A stretch of 64,000 nt of DNA from Coccinella septempunctata (taxonomy: Eukaryota; Arthropoda; Insecta; Coleoptera; Coccinellidae). Below the pieces are notes generated by a model, which worked only from the letters and a program-made list of their open reading frames with translations, was not told where the DNA came from and ran no database searches. A program made the translations under genes and the position numbers. The stretch's first letter is position 1. Each line of letters opens with the position of its first letter. Positions 11,542 through 23,572 of this stretch are shown in pieces. The DNA lies in the NCBI RefSeq assembly GCF_907165205.1, contig NC_058189.1, forward strand, positions 57,004,270 through 57,068,269. The letters are read 5' to 3'.

Positions 11542-14500
11542 TCAAATTTCATCATTATTAATGAGATCCATGTTGATGAGGTGTCGTATTGTTGGGCGAC
11601 CATGGGGACAATTCTGAAAAAAAAATATCAAGAGTTCCATCTGACAATTTTTCATGCGGACATTTAGTTTTATGTTGGGTATTCATGAAAAAGAACCAAA
11701 GGCAAAATAAACAGGAAGTTGAAACTTTGTTGATTTCACTGAAAAAAATCCATTTATTTCGCGTCCCTGTACAATATTGTCCATTTAACATTTGCTATGG
11801 ACATTGCAGATAGATTTAAAAGAAATCAATTTAATTTTCTTGTAAGGAAAGGTAAAGATTATTAATTGGGACTTCTACTCACCCATGGTTGATCTATTTC
11901 TCCCATATGCTCAACCAGCGTTTTCATATCTTTTTTTGATAATGATTTGCCAATCATGACTGATTTTCTACATGCTCTAGACGCAAACATAGCCCGCACT
12001 CTTGATGGTCTACACATAGTGTGACTGGAATCCTAAAAGAAATACACTTTTTACTCACTCTGTATATCAACTTTCTGAATTTACCTTCAGCATAAATAAC
12101 ATTTCATCTATATCATCTTTACCAAAGACATAGTTTTGGCTCACAGGTACAGCAGTCAATAATACTTTTTTTGTCATAGGGGCTGAAAAAATCTAAATAT
12201 TCATTGGATATAATGTTGAAAATTTTACTGATAGAAAATGTTAATTAGAAAATGAACCCTCCGAAATAGAGGTTAATTCTGATTCACCAAATGCTCACCA
12301 TTTTCATCGATCTTGAAATGAAATCCATTTTTCCTAAAAATTTCTTCATTTTCTATAAGTATGCTTTCATTTCCAGCCGTAAGTTCCAACGATTTTGAAC
12401 TAAAATTTGAAGAAATAAGAGATTGAATAATAATATTAACCAGTTGAACACATACTTTACTAATACTTGTTTTTGTAACACTGTAAAAGACTGTAATTGT
12501 TCAAAATTATATTTTTCATCTGTTGCATGTTGATCTATGATGAACAAATCATTGCCCAGTCTTGTTATGATAAAACCTAAATTAAACTGACCTATGACTT
12601 CCATATTGCAAAAATCATGTTTCGATAATTGCTTCTGAAGTTCTTCCTCTGCTTTTTTATTATTTTCTGGTGCAATGGTTGATCTAAATTTTATTTTCAC
12701 ATCATTTGATTTTGATTCTGCATTTTGCCTCTTTATTATTGATTTGCGAATACATTGCAAAGTTACATCACACGGAACAGTTTTCCTATTTTTGGTACTT
12801 TTCACTGGGGTATCTAGAATAATATTCACAATTTCATTATCTTTGATTTCCTTTTTTTTTGCGTGTATTGTATTCTCTTCAGATGAAAAAGATTCTATAT
12901 CTTCTTTTGTTCCAGTGATTTCTGAATTTTTCTCAGATCTTAGGTTTCCATTCAAGTTTTTATTTACAGTATCAGTTTTGTTTTCACTTCTATCCCTCTC
13001 ATATTCCTTGAACTCATAATTTACTATATTCTCCTTCATTCTCCTTTCTTTGATAAATTCACATGATTTCAAATCAGAAGTAGATGGTAATGATGCTTCC
13101 GAAGATAAATCTGATATATTTCTTTCAAACTCTGACTTAGAGGAAATCTTTGTTAATGAATCTTTTTTCTCTTCTTCAAGTTTTAATTGAGAAGTGGAAA
13201 ATGAGCTATTTTTAAATGAAAATATTTCACCATCACTTTTGTGCTTTTTCCTGAAGCTATTCAAAAAGTCTTTATTTGTTTCTGGAGAGTCTGTTAAACT
13301 GCGTTTCATTCTTTTTCCTTCACAATTAGAATTATTCAAAGACAGTAGCTTAGAAATGTCTTGATTTTCCAAAGGTACTTGTGATGGGAATAATTTGAAC
13401 GATTCCAACAATGATGCTTTTAAAGAAGCCAAAAATAATTTTTCTTTTTCCAAGAAAATTTGTCTCTTATCTGGTGTTACATTGACATCTACAATGGAAC
13501 TTTTCACCAATATATTGAGATATACAAAGGGATACTGATTTGAATTGAACTGTTTATAAATTTGATTGACCAATTTTATAATTTTAGTTGGCTCTACTGG
13601 ACGTGAATTAACATAAAAAAATTGTCTGTCTGTTGAACTACGTCCATTGCCATGAATGACGCTTGAAACAAGAAATTCCATCTCAAATGGCAATTCTTCG
13701 TCATCACCTAACTTGATACTATATTCATTCAATATATCTTGATTTGGTCGGATCAAATCAATCTCTATCAATGATGAGATCTGTTTTGCACCAAAAACAC
13801 TTATGATATTTTCTCTAACCTTATGATGGCCTTGTGTTGCTACTACAACATTTCTCTTGTTGTTAGTAATATTGGTACAAGTGAACCTGCAATTTGAAAT
13901 TGACTTTAACTTTTTTTTATCAACACAGTAATTTTCTTACTCACTTAATACCTTTGGAAACCAAACAGTAAGCATATAATAATTGAGACATCTTATTGAA
14001 TTCCCTTTTTAGATTTTTCATGAATTCCTTTCTACGGACAGGTAATGTTGAAAACAAATTCTCTAATTTAACAGAGGTACCAATCTGTCTTGCAGCTAAA
14101 GATACTTCAACTATTTGACCTTCTTTATTGTATTTGATTCTTTTGGCCTGTTCAGTTGAAGAATGTTTTGTTAGTATAGATAAATCAGCCAGAGCACATA
14201 GTGAACTAAGTGCTTCACCACGAAAACCTAGGGTCTCTAAAAACTGAAGGTCTGAGAACTTATCAATTTTTGAAGTGTAATGTTTTAAAGCTAAAAAAAC
14301 AAAATTAGAATGGGAAAAAATAAATTGACTTCAACTGCATACTCAAAGCTTGAAAATTGTCCTCTAAAACACCTGCCCCATTATCACATACTTCAATACT
14401 TTCGGAACCATATTCCTTTAGAGTTATATCAATTATTGTAGCACCAGCATCTATAGAATTTTCCACTAATTCTTTCACGGCGACTGCTAATGTTAAAATT

Positions 14501-14790
14501 ACCTAGAATAAAGATTCATCTTCTAATTGTTGCCTTCCTTAAAACAGAAAGATTCTTAGTTCTTCAGTGTTAGGAACTGCATAATGAATGAGCTCAGTAG
14601 TTTGTGTTGAATATTGGTTCTTGGTTTGTAGTGTTTGGTCTCATTATTCATCGCTGCACAAGCGGCCCTTATTCTAGTATCGTTCTAAAAGATTTGAGTT
14701 GATTCATACCTGGCCCGAGCATATTTGATGAACAACATCGTTGCTTATCGGTTTTATCAAACCGTGAGAAAAGTTCTCATTCTTTGCCAT
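11542..14790 (-). CDS. PMS2: DNA mismatch repair endonuclease PMS2
   Basis: PMS2 pairs with MLH1 as MutL-alpha and nicks DNA in nuclear mismatch repair. Eight minus-strand exons join in phase: 14710-14790, 14343-14502, 13945-14290, 12456-13886, 12299-12399, 12085-12182, 11883-12032 and 11542-11613. They give 812 residues, close to human (862). The N-terminal GHKL ATPase has KELVENSIDAGA (with the Mg-binding Asn), DNGAGV and GFRGEALSSL. The transducer domain has GRSSTDRQFF and NVTPDKRQIFL. A lysine/serine-rich linker follows. The C-terminal endonuclease has DQHATDEKYNFE, which fits DQHA(X)2E(X)4E, plus GQFNLGFI, CRPSRVRAMFASRACRKSVMIG and CPHGRP. All catalytic motifs are present, so the gene should be functional. 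The last exon is a short 72-base piece that is easily missed. The start fits the KPI.....HQICSGQ family N-terminus. Confidence 0.96.
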
Positions 14791-15096
14791 CGTTTTTATT
14801 TTTGTACATTTCTTTTAAAGGAAAGATTAATCTTTGTTTTTATGGTTAGGAAATTTTGTTAGGTTAGGAAGATGGCAAAGAAGATTCATATGGACTAATC
14901 ATTAAAATCACTAAGAACCTTTCGATTTCAATGGAACTAATTTCAATGGGTTATTAGTTCAATGATCACAATTTCAAACAACGAAGTCTATGGTTATGTG
15001 AGTTTGTTAAAAATAAAAATAGTGTAAAAAAAGGAAGAATATTTTATTCAAATTAATAAAAATTGTTGTTTATTGGTCAAATCAAACAAATTACCA
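14791..15096. promoter_or_regulatory. Divergent promoter region between PMS2 and Nurim
   Basis: 306 bases separate the two opposite start codons, so the two genes probably share a bidirectional promoter region. No clear TATA box or named factor site stands out. Transcription start sites cannot be placed by eye. Confidence 0.5.
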
Positions 15097-16296
15097 ATGA
15101 ATTTGAAAAATAGCATTTTTGATTCAGGAAAATGTGCAATAAGCCTCATCGGATTGGTTTCTGCATTCTACAGTGTTATAAATTTGATGATATTTTTATC
15201 AGACCCATACCAATATCGTCCAGCAAATTATCCTCGACAAGGTATGTTTTAATTTTATTTTATGCGCCTTTTAATTGATTTTGAATTTTCAGATGAAAGG
15301 ATAACCAATTGTTTGTGGATGCTTCTAGTGGATATGGTCCTACTTGCACTCTTCATAGGGCAACATTCGATTTTAGCCAGTGATAAATTGAAAATATATT
15401 TTGAGAAATATGGCATTCTAGACATATACAGAAGTTTTTATATTATTACTTCTGCTATATGTCTCCAGGTATTTTGTTAGAAATTTAGTAATAGAAAAAT
15501 TGTTATCCGTTTTATGATTTTCAGATTCTTTTCACATTTTGGTTTCCCATATTGGAAGTAACATTGTGGCAATTAAATCTCAATTATAAACCAGTATGGT
15601 ATACATATTATGGTATTCATATACTAGCCTGGATTTTTATTTATGTTGGAAATGTTTGTATGGATATAAATGAGTTACTGGGTATCAAGCAGGTACATAA
15701 TTTTTCTTATCAAAAACTGTGAATATCAATAAACTACCTAAATACCAAATATTTTTACAATGTCATTTTATGTTTTACATTATTTCAGGTAATTTATTCT
15801 ATAAAAAACCTTCCTGGCTCTAATAAAACAAAATCCCAGGAGTTGAGGAAACTATGCTCCCATATCAACCACCCTAGTTTTACAGCATTCATTTTATTGT
15901 TTTGGACAACACCTGTCATGAGGTAAGCACACTTAAATGGTCTTAGAATTGAATGAATTTAGAAAAGCTTGTAAATACTTGAAAAGCTCTTATAATGGAA
16001 AAGATCCTTTCAATTGGATTTGATCTGGCACAATTCCAAAGAGAGTTGAATGATTGAAATAACCGAAAGGCACAAAAAATTCAAATAAAATATAATATAG
16101 GTATCCATTGTGAGTTTTTTCAAGTACTCAGAAAGTTGACTAACTGAAATTTTTTTTCAGCTTGGACAGATTGGTTTTAGCAGTTATATTCACTATTTAT
16201 CTAATGATTGGTTGCAAGACTGATCAAAGTGACTATACCTACCATAAGGCACAGTATTTCCTCAAATGTCAAGAGTTGAGGTATTTGAAGTCTTGA
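15097..16296 (+). CDS. nrm: Nurim homologue (inner nuclear membrane protein)
   Basis: Nurim is a multi-pass inner nuclear membrane protein related to isoprenylcysteine methyltransferases. Its biochemical role is not settled. Five exons join in phase: 15097-15241, 15293-15468, 15525-15692, 15789-15922 and 16161-16296 (stop TGA). They give 252 residues (human 262). Hydrophobic segments recur along the protein: LMIFLSDPYQ, MLLVDMVLLALFIGQHSILA, the FWFPI region, the HILAWIFIYVGN region, FILLFWTTPVMS and LAVIFTIYLMIGCKTD. The FIGQHS motif and the WTTP...DRL block are family hallmarks. The C-terminal HKAQYFLKCQELRYLKS is charged, as expected for a tail outside the membrane. The start is the ATG preceding the first membrane segment. 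Confidence 0.88.
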
Positions 16297-19087
16297 AAAA
16301 TGAGCTGGTGAAAATAGGTATCGTTGATTTTAAAATTAAATATACATTGTAGAATATATAATATTCGAGATAATGATCGTTTTATGTATGTGTAGTATAT
16401 TTAATGAGGGATATCGATCAAGTACGCCAGTAATAACCTACTCTTCATTCATAACAAGCAAAGTTAATGAAACATTTGGTTTCAACCTCATTGCAACTTT
16501 GAAATATGAATCATGAAAACAACAATCAAGGAAACTTGAATTTCTGAATCTTGTTGTAGGAGCAAATAGTTCAACAACAAAATAAAATTTCATCAAATCT
16601 TAACGCTAATGATCTCATCAATCACATGCATAAAAATTTTTTTATCCAAGTGTTACCATTCACATATTTCGAAAGCTTGGGTTTTATTCATAAACAGTGG
16701 ATTATTACCTATGTATTTGGTTGATATCCTTATTAAGTATATATATATATATACATACTTTTAAAAAGTGAATAAATGATAATTGACATGGATCTGAGTT
16801 TGCATTAACAAGAGCTTTCAAGTTTAACATTGTAGTTTTAATATATTAAGAATTCTTTGTTGGGGTTGTTGAATTTTATTTATATCGATTCTAATAATAC
16901 TGAGGACTTTATTTATTTTAGTATTATTTTTCTTTGAATGAATTTTGTGTTTTTTTTGTACTGAAGAAGTGTAACAATAATCAAGAATTTTTTTCTTGAG
17001 AACTATTATACTTTTGGGATTGTAGTTAATTCACATAGTATAAGCAAATATCTATTTCCGTTTTCTTTAAATATGACCATGTATTTATATTTTTTGGTTG
17101 AGTTATTACCGAGTTTGGAATTAAAACCTTGTCAAATAATGTTCATTTTCATTGACTTATTCTTGATTAAAGCTTTGTAATTTTATACTTACCAAAATCC
17201 TGTTTATTGGCCCTATGGGAAACGGTAAATTTGCTTAGTGTAAAATTTTGAAATATTTTTTGCTCCTATTATTTCTTGCTTGGAAAAACCTTCAAGTGAT
17301 ATCACCAAATGGGCAAAAACTCAGCTTGCTATTTATATAGATCTTCAGATATATCAATTTTTAATGCGAAATTGATTTCTTAAAACACCAGTCACCCAGA
17401 TGAGTTCTTACTCCCCTACAGCGCTGTCTGAAAAGATAGTTTTTTCATATTCTATATGTATATATACAGTGCCAAATCTGTTCAACTACTGATGGATTTG
17501 AAACTGTCCAAGTGTAAAAAAAATTATGCTATTAGCAGCTTGATGCTTCATTTCTTCTTTATGGAGTCTTGGACTTGTCCAGATTCCACCACAATTTGGC
17601 AGTTTGTATCAATTGAAATTAGTATTATACATCATGGCGGCGACTGATGCGGATGTGTCGGATCGTGATGATTGTGCAAATAAGGGTGAAAATACGAACT
17701 CAAAAATATTCAAGTGTTGTGCAAAACCAGCTGAAGCATGCAATGCAAAAACTGCTATTCCATTTTCCATGATAGTTGTATGAAAAGGAATAAAAACATC
17801 AAAATTATTAGTGAACTACTAATTGAGTGCTGTTCAGCAAGAGGAAACTCAGAAATCACAATCCAGAGTGTGAAAATGAAGAAATTAAGCAACTGAAAAT
17901 TGAAGTACAATATCTTAAAATGTTAATAGAAGAAATGAGAGAAAAATGTTAATGTTAATAGGAAATTCTTGAAAAATATCAGAAATTAATTACAAAGGTT
18001 ATACAGAATTCTTCACTCATCATTATAAGTGGCTTCGAAAAAGTTTAATTGTGAAAGGAAAATTCATCAAAGTTTTAGTTGAAAAAAATATAATTTATTT
18101 GGAACAAAATAATACAGTGCTCAGAATAAGGTATGCAGAAAATTTCTTCAATATTTCAGATGTTCCTCTTCTAGGCGAATTCTGTAGCAAGTTCATATTC
18201 AAAAAGTTTATGAATTGAATATGGTGGTACATCTATCCATGAAGAATATCTAATATGTCCTAATACCTAAATACTTATACATATACGATAACCATAATAA
18301 TGTTGACCCAGCAAAATTTTGTATGGTATTGTACAGAAACATTCTTTATCACCAAAGCAACTTACTTACTAACATTTCATCAAATATCACATGATACCTG
18401 TCACCTAATTCCTTTTGATCCTTGACTATCTGCACTGAAACTTAGATAGAATGTATTTAGTAAATTTTTTCAATCAAATAATGAAAACATATTGGATATT
18501 AGCTGTGCTCTACAGTTAATTCTTAAAAAATCATAACTGTGATCAAGAAAAGGAATTTTGATTATAAAGCACAACAGAGTAAAAAAAAGGAACGATACAA
18601 TTTTCAACATACTCAACCTGATATCTTCACATTCATGTTATCAATGACTGAAAACAAAATTTACATCAAAATAACAAGTCATTTCACTGGTTGTGTTTCA
18701 TTTAACTTCTGAAATTGGTGTTTTTTAGACCATGAAAAATTCTCTTCAGATGAAGTCATCACATTATTATTACGTAAAGTAATATATTGGAATAACTGAA
18801 TTGGGTTGTGACATAAAGAGTAAAGCTATCAACAATTTCAGAAGTTACAATATAGTAAGGAAGAAAGCTACCACACCTTGAATTAAACATTGGAAAGAAA
18901 ATACTGCAATCCTTCCAAGTAATTCAGTAGTATCTCCACTCCTGAAAATTTAAATACATGATAATTTTCCTATGTTACTTTATGCTTACAATGCACAGGT
19001 TTATATTATAACATTATAATATGAAATTATCCTTTATGATTGAATTATATTTCATGATCAATACAATGTACATACTGAAAATTAGTT
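16297..19087. other. Intergenic region between Nurim and the bZIP gene
   Basis: AT-rich DNA with few features. It contains the Nurim 3' UTR, a short TA-repeat run at about 16738-16753 and a decayed coding stretch at about 17634-18130. The 3' UTR of the minus-strand bZIP gene occupies the right side. I see no other supported gene. Confidence 0.5.
17634..18130 (+). pseudogene. Decayed coding sequence, family uncertain (possible retroelement ORF)
   Basis: From an ATG at 17634 the frame reads MAATDADVSDRDDCANKG and later a Cys-rich FKCCAKPAEAC stretch. It then breaks. Later frames give HDSCMKRNKNIKIISELL and a coiled-coil-like EIKQLKIEVQYLKMLIEEM, with stops and frame changes between. The order of Cys-rich patch, (F)H.SC.KR and coiled coil recalls the N-terminal protein of some insect retroelements. 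The assignment is inference only. Confidence 0.3.
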
Positions 19088-19909
19088 TCAAGTCGAGTAC
19101 ATTCTTGCATTCTCTTCACATAATGAACATAACTCCAAAGAAACCTTGTTTTTACAAACATGAAGACAAATTCCATAACTTTCATTTTCAAGCAATTTAC
19201 TTGTGTAATTATGTTCTATTGTAGGAGATTCTTGTTGAGGTTTTTCAAGGTTTTGCTCAAACTCTCCTGTTTCCATGTATGAAAATAAGTCATTGTCAAC
19301 ATCAAACAGGTGATCGGATCCTAAATAATCACCAAAATTATTAAAACCTACACAACTGGATTCAGACAACAGTGTTTCTTCCTTAACTATTGAATTTCCA
19401 CACTCCCCATTGGTACTATCAGTACCTACCTTCAAAGAACTGTCCAATGATGATGAAACAGGCAATCCAGTTGTTGCATGGATGTTTTTCACTAATGTAC
19501 GAATATCAGAACTATTAGCTAAAACTCCTTTTAAATATCTTACTTCTTTCTTCAGATCATATAGCATAGTAGACTGTCTATCAATAATGTTAGTCAGATC
19601 ATTTTTCTCCTTCTTCAGGATTTCGACTTTTTTTTCAAGTTTTGCAAGATGAATTTTTTTCTTCAAACGATTCTGTCGGGCCATTTCAGCATTTTTCGAA
19701 AAACATTTCGGTTTGCGATTAGATTTAAATTTTTGAATGTCTATACCCGGGTCGCTGCTTTCTTCAGACTGCAAGTTGTTACTCGTGTTAGAGCTTTCAA
19801 ATAATTTGGTTGATAAGTTGTAAATTACCTGGTTACATCCATTTGTATCCTCACTATCTTCTGATGATTCGTATTTTCTCACAGAATCGTATCTTACACG
19901 TTTCGCCAT
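19088..19909 (-). CDS. CREBZF: bZIP transcription factor, CREBZF/Zhangfei-like
   Basis: This is a single-exon gene of 273 residues. The basic region SKNAEMARQNRLKKK (residues 71-85) is followed by a leucine zipper with heptad hydrophobics to about residue 128. The basic region has the (K)NA..AR.NRLKKK form of the CREBZF/Zhangfei group. The C-terminus GICLHVCKNKVSLELCSLC (about 246-264) matches the conserved Cys-containing tail I recall for that family, which makes the call more specific than generic bZIP. A nuclear regulator of stress transcription is expected. The start ATG at 19909 is preceded by stops and an AT-rich leader. The middle is Ser/Glu/Asn-rich and probably a disordered activation region. 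Confidence 0.8.
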   Translation of the reverse strand: MAKRVRYDSVRKYESSEDSEDTNGCNQVIYNLSTKLFESSNTSNNLQSEESSDPGIDIQKFKSNRKPKCFSKNAEMARQNRLKKKIHLAKLEKKVEILKKEKNDLTNIIDRQSTMLYDLKKEVRYLKGVLANSSDIRTLVKNIHATTGLPVSSSLDSSLKVGTDSTNGECGNSIVKEETLLSESSCVGFNNFGDYLGSDHLFDVDNDLFSYMETGEFEQNLEKPQQESPTIEHNYTSKLLENESYGICLHVCKNKVSLELCSLCEENARMYST

Positions 19910-20073
19910 TCTTCACTTATAGATTTTTTTTTATTATATTCAAACAAAAAGATACTAAATGAACTTATACCTCAAAATGTATGAAATGAAATTATCTATT
20001 TTCGTTTGTAAAAATAAGCAGAGCAAAGATCTTCGATTAAAGATGGAGTTGAGCAGACTCTGATTAGTCCATA

Positions 20074-20210
20074 GTCGTATTCGGGTTCGGCTTTCTGACA
20101 GTCCGAGAATTGTTCTAGGACTGCGCAAAACTCTTGCGCCCTAGTATTAAATCCTCTGCGCAGTTCTAGAACCATCCTCGGACCGTCCAAAAGCCGAACC
20201 CGAATACAGC
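20074..20210. repeat. 137 bp foldback element, copy B
   Basis: This is the same hairpin family as 8117-8253. The left arm is TATTCGGGTTCGGCTTTCTG and the right arm ends AGCCGAACCCGAATACAGC, with matching inner blocks (ACTGCGCA, TCTAGAAC). The two copies differ by scattered substitutions, so they inserted separately. Confidence 0.8.
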
Positions 20211-20211
20211 T

Positions 20212-20292
20212 CATAGACCTAATAATACATAATAATAATACATAATATAATAATAATAATAATAATACATAATATATTTTATTAGGTCTATG
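20212..20292. repeat. AATAAT-repeat hairpin
   Basis: The stem CATAGACCTAATAA at 20212 pairs with TTATTAGGTCTATG ending at 20292. The loop is filled with imperfect AATAATAC / AAT trinucleotide repeats. It directly abuts foldback copy B. Confidence 0.7.
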
Positions 20293-20309
20293 GATTAGTC
20301 TGATTTAAG

Positions 20310-20462
20310 CATTGAACTCTATGGTTCCCATAGAGTTCAATGGATTTAAGCATAGACATGTCTATGTCTATGGATTTAAAGCAATGTCTATGTCACAGAC
20401 ACAACCACAGAACACATAACAACCTGCAATCATTGAACTAAAGAACTTTCTTTAGTTCAATG
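20310..20462. repeat. Two perfect CATTGAACT palindromes
   Basis: CATTGAACTCTATGG at 20310 pairs with CCATAGAGTTCAATG ending at 20342 across a 3-base spacer. CATTGAACTAAAG at 20431 pairs with CTTTAGTTCAATG ending at 20462. Between them are short direct reiterations of GTCTATG. Related palindromes recur at 22406-22470 and 23573-23606. Confidence 0.75.
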
Positions 20463-21164
20463 CCTGCAATGTCAGAGAAAATCTCTCTTGTCTCTGGTTG
20501 TTGCTTCGATCACTGAGAAACCTCTTTTTTTTTTGGCCCCTTTGCTTTGATGCAGAGCACAGAAAACGAATATCTGTGATCTCAAAGAAAAATTTGTAAA
20601 ATCGCGTATGAGTAATACCAAACAGAAAAGAATCTTTAGTAATAATATTGAGTATTCAAAGTTATACTTGACCTAAAATCGTTAAACAAATAACATGAAT
20701 TACTTTGAGGTTGGAGGATAGTTGGTTAAAATTCTTTTTCTCATTAAATCAGTTCATTTTGAGTAATGAAAGCTTGAATCTATATAGTTGCGTTTATCGC
20801 AGGTTCGAACTCGACTTAGGAAGAAACTTAGATAGAAATTAATTTCCATTTCAGAAAACTTACTGCATTTATGTGCATTTTGCTTTAGCATTTGCTGCTG
20901 ATCAATCTCTGAATAAATTCCTCATCCATAGAAAAACTAGTTTATGGAATCCCCCAGATGATCAACAAGTGAAATTATTCAACAAAATTATATGATTTGA
21001 TCACTTCATTACAAAAATATCGTGACTGAAAACAAATAATATAAAATTCTTCACGTTAGCAAAGTAGATTTTATTATTACATTTCAATATACTATATATA
21101 AATAAAAATTCTTCAAAACATATAAGTACAATCTAATTTTAACATTGCCTTCATATTATATTGA

Positions 21165-22121
21165 TCAAATTTCCTTCGATTTTCCTTGCAAAATTCCTAA
21201 TATAGGTTTTATAGGGTTGATAAGCTCTTGAACAGCTTCTAATTCTGTTGTATTAGAAATAGAATCCAGAATACTTAAAACATTTTTCATCATTTCTCTC
21301 TTTTTTAACAAGAAGTCTTTCTTCTTAATATTTTTAGATTTTTTCTCGTGATTTGAATCAGACTGATTTACTTCATCGTTGTTACTGCTTGTTTCAGTTT
21401 TATTCTTCTCTGCAACTACTGAATTTCCCAATTGATTTTCATGCTCTAATGAATTCTCAGTTATTCTTTTCACTTCATTTGTAATATTTGGAAATATATT
21501 CTTATTTTGATAACAAATATGGGTCTTCACAAAATATATACTACATTTTCCATTATCTTCATGCATTACTCTAAACCCTGCTGGGCAGAAACCATTTACC
21601 TTTTTGTCCTGAGAACTTCCAATTTCAATATCTGTTCCAGATACTGAATACTCCGACTGACTGCATATATAATTTGTCATTTTAGCCGTTGAACCATATT
21701 CCTTAACAAATTTGGAATTCATAGCACCTTCTATTTCTAATTTCCAATGTGAAAAGTCGTCAATACTAGCAAAATTCATTTTCTCTATATCCAACATTAT
21801 GTTATGTGCTTCTCCACAGTGATCATAAAAATCCTTTTTGAAAGCAGCAACATAATCACAAAGTGGACATTTCTTCCTAATTTTAACACCTGAGTTGTTT
21901 CCACAATGTGACTTCCTGTGGAAGTTCAAGTTCTTTTTGTTAGAAAACTGCTTATCGCATTGATCGCATTTGAATAAAGAGACCTTGTTTTCCATCATGG
22001 AAATAAGATTTTCAGCATTCTTAGGATGGAATCTTTTGATATGCCTTATCATATCAGATTGTCTGATGAATGTAGTTTTACAAGCATTGCACTCTTTAAC
22101 GCTATCAATTGAATTATCCAT
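21165..22121 (-). CDS. C2H2 zinc-finger protein with a probable transposon-type DNA-binding domain
   Basis: This is a single-exon gene of 318 residues with no recognised one-to-one orthologue. There are three N-terminal C2H2 fingers: C11/C14/H27/H32, C52/C55/H68/H72 and C85/C88/H101/H106. Residues of roughly 120-215 contain FSHWKLEIEGAMNSKFV, YICSQSE and FCPAGFRVMHEDNGKCSIYF, then THICYQN. This pattern (WK...E, YxC, GxCPA, then T-H) resembles the FAR1/MULE-like Cys/His DNA-binding module found in many arthropod proteins derived from transposases. The C-terminus is Lys/Ser/Asn-rich, then helical. A nuclear DNA-binding role is inferred. The start ATG at 22121 lies just before the first finger. 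Confidence 0.7.
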   Translation of the reverse strand: MDNSIDSVKECNACKTTFIRQSDMIRHIKRFHPKNAENLISMMENKVSLFKCDQCDKQFSNKKNLNFHRKSHCGNNSGVKIRKKCPLCDYVAAFKKDFYDHCGEAHNIMLDIEKMNFASIDDFSHWKLEIEGAMNSKFVKEYGSTAKMTNYICSQSEYSVSGTDIEIGSSQDKKVNGFCPAGFRVMHEDNGKCSIYFVKTHICYQNKNIFPNITNEVKRITENSLEHENQLGNSVVAEKNKTETSSNNDEVNQSDSNHEKKSKNIKKKDFLLKKREMMKNVLSILDSISNTTELEAVQELINPIKPILGILQGKSKEI

Positions 22122-22405
22122 CTTAGCAATTACTTGAAGAAAAAACTGTTACGCACTCAATGAAGATTTAAATTCTACACAACCTCAACCACTAAACTAA
22201 AACTAACCATTAATTTTTTTTCTAATGTTAAACCATAGAGTACGTCTAGGTCTTAGAGAAAGGGAAAGAGTCTTGTCTCTGGTCTAGGTGTTAAACCAAA
22301 GAGGAACCTTTAACATTAATAACTTATTGCTCTATGCTTTCGTTAACTAACAAAATGTTCTGTGCTACGCTGCGGCTGAAGTTCATCTATGGAGAGTAGA
22401 GAGAA

Positions 22406-22470
22406 CATTGAACTAAAGTTCTTTAGTTCACATTGAACTAAACTTTCTTTAGTTCAATGTTAGTTCAATG
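22406..22470. repeat. Clustered CATTGAACTAAAG palindromes
   Basis: Alternating CATTGAACTAAA and TTTAGTTCA words form two overlapping hairpins, and a further TTAGTTCAATG follows. The same words form palindromes at 20310-20462 and 23573-23606. Confidence 0.65.
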
Positions 22471-22780
22471 AGAGAGAAGGAGAACGATCGCTGCTTTGAG
22501 ACCACAGATTTTTTGTCCCCTAAAATATGTACCAATCATAAAGTAAGTCAAGGGTCTGTTCTGTGGTACCAATAGTAGTAGTTCATGCTTTTGCCAACAG
22601 TCGCGCTGGCCATCACGAGAGTGCGAAATTTTGTTTACACAAATCAAATTGTAGTTGGCTCGTTGACTGAGTGAACTGTTTCCCTGGTGACAGATGATAG
22701 GAATATTATTATTGTCGATTTTTGATAAGAGAACAACATATGACCATGGTGAAATGTTGAAGCGTGCGCTAGTATAAGAG

Positions 22781-22948
22781 TGTTTTGGCATCGGAAAGAA
22801 AAGGAGAAGAGATAAAATTTCCGAGAGCATTTTTGAGAGAAAATTGGAAAAAACCTTATCTCAAGAATCAACTCCCAATCAATTTGTGTGTCAAGAGCAC
22901 TTTTGCGATGAAGATATCAAAAAGATGATGGATTCATTATAAACGAAA
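22781..22948 (+). pseudogene. Possible THAP-domain remnant
   Basis: One plus frame reads KLEKTLSQESTPNQFVCQEHFCDEDI and then reaches a stop. The spacing and the C-x2-H-F pattern, followed by an acidic pair, resemble the C-terminal half of a THAP zinc finger (vCseHF..eD). The N-terminal C2 part is not visible in the same frame, so this would be a broken copy of a THAP gene or a THAP-containing transposase. Confidence 0.3.
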
Positions 22949-23572
22949 TCGAAATTGTCATCCCTCGTGAGAAGTTGACTCTTCGGAATAAGAATATTTA
23001 ACCAATAAAACTACATGGTTCAGAAGTAAATATTCTTGAAGAATTTTGTTGGCATAACATAATATATGGTTTATATCGGTTCTCAGCTGAGTATTGGCAA
23101 AAGAATCTACTCTAATACCTAAGTGATAAATCTGAGACTGCTACCTTTTGTTGTCTTGATGTGTACTACTCCCCACTACGGATTTATATAATTTTGAAGA
23201 TTAGTAAACCAACTAACATAGCTGCTTTCAATAAACAATGATAAACAAAAGTAGGTACAATTTTTTTGATCAGTGATTTCTTTTGAATTTCATTGATTTC
23301 GACTTGCATTTTATTGCATATAATTCAGAGAACTCATATTCAATATAGATTTGAAGAAAGGTATTTGAAAAATCATCAGAAAAACCACGATGACACATAA
23401 ACTTAAATAAAATGAAGGCTGTTCATTTCAAATTGACGCTTGAATCCCCACCCCTTATCGATACCCGCTGTAATCGCAGCGACACCTATTTTCCCCGTTT
23501 TTGGAGACACATTTTTAGTACGGCGATCGTTCTCCTTCTCTCTACTCTCCATAAGTTCATCTTTGGCAAAGA

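Larger units (their letters stand above)
19910..21164. other. Intergenic region rich in palindromes
   Basis: This region holds the 5' side of the bZIP gene, foldback copy B (20074-20210), an AATAAT-rich hairpin (20212-20292) and two perfect palindromes built on the word CATTGAACT (20310-20342 and 20431-20462). The 3' UTR of the zinc-finger gene lies on the right. No gene is recognised. Confidence 0.55.

Noticed and set aside
12675..13019. Plus-strand hydrophobic ORF inside PMS2
   Set aside because: It is the antisense of the Lys/Ser/Glu-rich PMS2 linker. The hydrophobic composition is the usual result of reading such a region backwards.
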